Below, one piece after another: positions 15,686 through 17,569 of a DNA stretch of 17,569 nucleotides. The first letter of the stretch is position 1. Each line of letters starts with the position of its first letter. The stretch comes from Syntrophus sp. (in: bacteria) (GTDB taxonomy: Bacteria; Desulfobacterota; Syntrophia; Syntrophales; UBA8958). The position numbers and the translations under genes were made by a program. A model generated the notes under the pieces. The model saw only the letters and a list, made by a program, of their open reading frames with translations. It ran no database searches and was not told the DNA's origin. The stretch is taken from the NCBI GenBank assembly GCA_003451635.1, contig DMAT01000265.1, positions 1-17,569 on the forward strand. The letters run 5' to 3'.

Positions 15686-16177
15686 TCAGGTGCGGTCGCC
15701 AGTGAAGCCCGGCATTGCGGGGACTATAGTTCGCAAGAACTCATACCGCGCCGTTGCCTGTTCTTTCATGGATTCCTGGCAGGTATCTATGATTTCCTTA
15801 TTAGATTCCTGACAGGTCTCCCATAACTTCTTTACGTCCCCGGAACGGCTTGCCTCGCCAATTTTTCCTAACTGGTCCATCCATACCCGAGACATATTAA
15901 TGCACTGTTGCTGCTGTATCTTCATCAATTCCATAAACGGCTCCATGGCTTTGTTTGACGTTGTAAAAGCGGGAACATTTTTCCACATCCCCGTCATTAT
16001 TTCTTGCCATTTCTCCCCCTGCTTTTCCATTTCTTCTTCTCCTGTCATGTTATGAACTTCGTCTATTCGTGCCATGGTATGTGAACTACCCTTCACCTTG
16101 CCCCTTCTTTCTGTTAGAATACTGGTCGCTCTTTCGCCAATTTTCTTCTTTGGAATTTTCTGCTTTTCTTCTGTCAT
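15686..16177 (-). CDS. Phasin-like granule protein with basic N-terminal extension
   Basis: This 163-residue soluble, helical protein lies directly upstream of phaC. Residues 1-34 are strongly basic and lysine/arginine-rich (KIPKKKIGERATS, ERRGKVKG), unlike the rest. Residues ~55-155 match the shorter paralogue at 12634-12969 (MEPF, QQQQC, WMD, RSGDVKKL, VPAM). An 11-residue repeat occurs at 121-131 and 132-142 (TCQESNKEIID, then TCQESMKEQAT), a hendecad pattern typical of coiled coils. ATG 16177 is chosen because AAGGAG lies 8 bases upstream; in-frame ATGs further out and inside lack this. A granule-coating phasin or PhaE-like synthase partner is likely. The basic head could contact DNA, as in PhaF or PhaM, but that is inference. 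Confidence 0.7.
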   Translation of the reverse strand: MTEEKQKIPKKKIGERATSILTERRGKVKGSSHTMARIDEVHNMTGEEEMEKQGEKWQEIMTGMWKNVPAFTTSNKAMEPFMELMKIQQQQCINMSRVWMDQLGKIGEASRSGDVKKLWETCQESNKEIIDTCQESMKEQATARYEFLRTIVPAMPGFTGDRT

Positions 16178-16220
16178 TTTGAAACTCCTTTTTGCTGTGA
16201 TTACGAAACGGTCCCGGAAG

Positions 16221-16247
16221 TCTATAGCTTCATTGGCTATGTTGCAA
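16221..16247 (-). promoter_or_regulatory. Possible promoter of the phasin-like/phaC unit
   Basis: TTGCAA (16247-16242) and TATAGA (16226-16221) on the minus strand precede the ATG at 16177 by about 45 bases. The spacer is 15 bases, shorter than ideal. A second candidate -10, GATAAT, lies around 16256-16261 without a good -35. One of these probably drives the genes, since no terminator is visible after the upstream regulator gene. Confidence 0.25.
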
Positions 16248-16310
16248 TACGGGATTATCACATGTTTTATACTGGGCAAAAACTGTGGTATTGGGTGGCG
16301 TTTGTTGCGG

Positions 16311-17569
16311 CTATTTTTGGGATAAATTCACAAGGAAGGTGCTCAAGTTTGTTTTTTTCCGATTCAAGCCCAGCTTCTTGCGAATGTTATCCCTGTGGAA
16401 TTCGACGGAGCGGATGGAACTGTTAAAACAACTTGCGATTTCCTTGCTGGTCTTTCCTTCCCTGATCATATTGGCGATCTGAATCTCCCGAGATGTGAAA
16501 GCGCCGAAACGCGCCTTAAGGTTGTCCAGAAAAGGGGAGACAATCTGGTTAAGATTGGCTTCGACGCCGTTCAGGCAGCTTTCCTGGCGGGCATTCAGGT
16601 TGAGGCCCCGGAGCGCTTTCAGGTAAGGGAGCACCAGCTTCTGAATGTTGTCTGAGATCGTTCTTTCCATTTCCTTCTTATCCTCTTCCCGTCGATTCAG
16701 GAGAACCCGCAGGGCCGTATTGGTCTCCGCAAGTTGATGGCGCTCGGCGATCAGCGCCTCTTCCGCCCATCTGCGCACGGTTAAGTCGTTGTAGATGACT
16801 TGATACTGTCTCGCACTATCCCATAGTATTTCTTTGCGAAAGACCTGGAGATAACGTATATCACCATTTTTCCTGACAATGTTTATAGTATATTCGGACT
16901 GAACATCAACGCCATGTCGTCTTTTCTCCCTTCTGATCAGGAATTCGGCATAGCTCTCCGGGGTATAACGTTTCTCCACGGGGATTGTTTTCAAATCCTC
17001 CATGCTGTCATAGCCATAGATATCCAAAATCGTCCCGTTGGCATAAATGGTCTCACCATCTGCAGTTACGATGCGTACCCCCAAGGGGGACTCGTCCAGA
17101 GAACGGCGGAAGTTCTCTTCAGCGCGGCACAGCGTCTCCTTTATGTGTTTAAGCTCGATCATGTCGATGCGGAGGGCTTCATTAGCCTTCATGAGATCCT
17201 CCGCCCGCATGTGTTCGGTTATTTCACTTATCACTACACGGCACTCGGGAGCGCCATCGGATCTCTGCGAGAGGGTCGCCACCAGTTCCACCCAGAATGT
17301 CGTTCCGTCCATTTTCACCATCCGCAATTCACACGCTTGCGGCTCGCCGACTTGCCCTTTCTGGAATGAGCCTGGTAGAAGTGAGCTTTCCGGATTGGTT
17401 TCAAAGAGCTGTTTGCGGTGCAGGTAGTAGATACCCTGATCATCTTTGAGGATGAAACGGCTCAAAGGCTGATTGATCAGCGCGGTCCGGATCATGCCCA
17501 ACAGGGCGGCGGTGGTGAGGTTGGCCTCCATGATCAGCCCATTTTCGCTGAGGGTGCAATAGCCCACCG
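16311..17569 (-). CDS. PAS-PAS-LuxR transcriptional regulator (5' end outside window)
   Basis: At least 418 codons are present, and the frame is open to the window edge, so the N-terminus is missing. The GTG at 17565-17567 falls inside a PAS domain and is not the start. PAS 1 (about the first 120 residues, with EANLTTAALLG) and PAS 2 (~150-270, with GVRIVTADGETIYAN and NGDIRYLQVF) are followed by a charged, probably coiled-coil linker. A LuxR/GerE helix-turn-helix follows: FTSREIQIANMIREGKTSKEIA with SVEFHRDNIRKKLGL. There is no receiver and no membrane segment in the visible part. It should sense a small ligand or redox state and bind DNA. It lies 133 bases upstream of the phasin-like gene on the same strand, so it may regulate the PHA genes; that link is inferred from position. 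Confidence 0.88.
   Translation of the reverse strand, partial: VGYCTLSENGLIMEANLTTAALLGMIRTALINQPLSRFILKDDQGIYYLHRKQLFETNPESSLLPGSFQKGQVGEPQACELRMVKMDGTTFWVELVATLSQRSDGAPECRVVISEITEHMRAEDLMKANEALRIDMIELKHIKETLCRAEENFRRSLDESPLGVRIVTADGETIYANGTILDIYGYDSMEDLKTIPVEKRYTPESYAEFLIRREKRRHGVDVQSEYTINIVRKNGDIRYLQVFRKEILWDSARQYQVIYNDLTVRRWAEEALIAERHQLAETNTALRVLLNRREEDKKEMERTISDNIQKLVLPYLKALRGLNLNARQESCLNGVEANLNQIVSPFLDNLKARFGAFTSREIQIANMIREGKTSKEIASCFNSSIRSVEFHRDNIRKKLGLNRKKTNLSTFLVNLSQK

Overview
The window looks like chromosomal DNA of an anaerobic deltaproteobacterium (Desulfobacterota, perhaps Syntrophales-like). This is inferred from gene content: hydrogenase nickel-maturation genes beside a multi-cluster Fe-S protein, a PHA synthase locus, receiver-only signalling proteins, a PAS-LuxR regulator and moderately GC-rich coding sequence. 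No marker gene fixes the taxon.

Layout. (1) Positions 1-800: the tail of an unidentified + strand reading frame converges on a sirtuin deacylase gene (minus strand), with a terminator hairpin between them. (2) 1027-3145: a tightly overlapping + strand operon hypA-hypB-Fe-S protein, followed by an MFS transporter (3188-4357). (3) 4364-9952: recB and recD on the minus strand, driven by a near-consensus promoter at 10041-10069; recC is not beside them. (4) 10168-10244: an initiator tRNA-fMet on the + strand with its own promoter and a strong terminator. (5) 10308-16177, minus strand: a polyhydroxyalkanoate (PHA) granule locus. In transcription order it holds a phasin-like protein, PHA synthase PhaC, a receiver-only response regulator with its own promoter, a second phasin-like protein paralogous to the first, a 73-residue protein, a large receiver protein, and a broken gene of about 114 codons. 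(6) 16311 to the window end: a PAS-PAS-LuxR regulator whose 5' end lies outside the window.

The most unusual item is the large receiver protein (10681-12129). Its first ~130 residues resemble the N-terminal domain of cyanophycin synthetase, but the ATP-grasp and Mur-ligase parts are absent. A helical middle segment, possibly a haem-less globin-type sensor, and a complete C-terminal receiver follow. Its position among phasin-like genes and phaC suggests a signalling protein tied to storage-polymer granules. I know of no description of this arrangement. The link between this protein and PHA is inference from domain resemblance and gene order.
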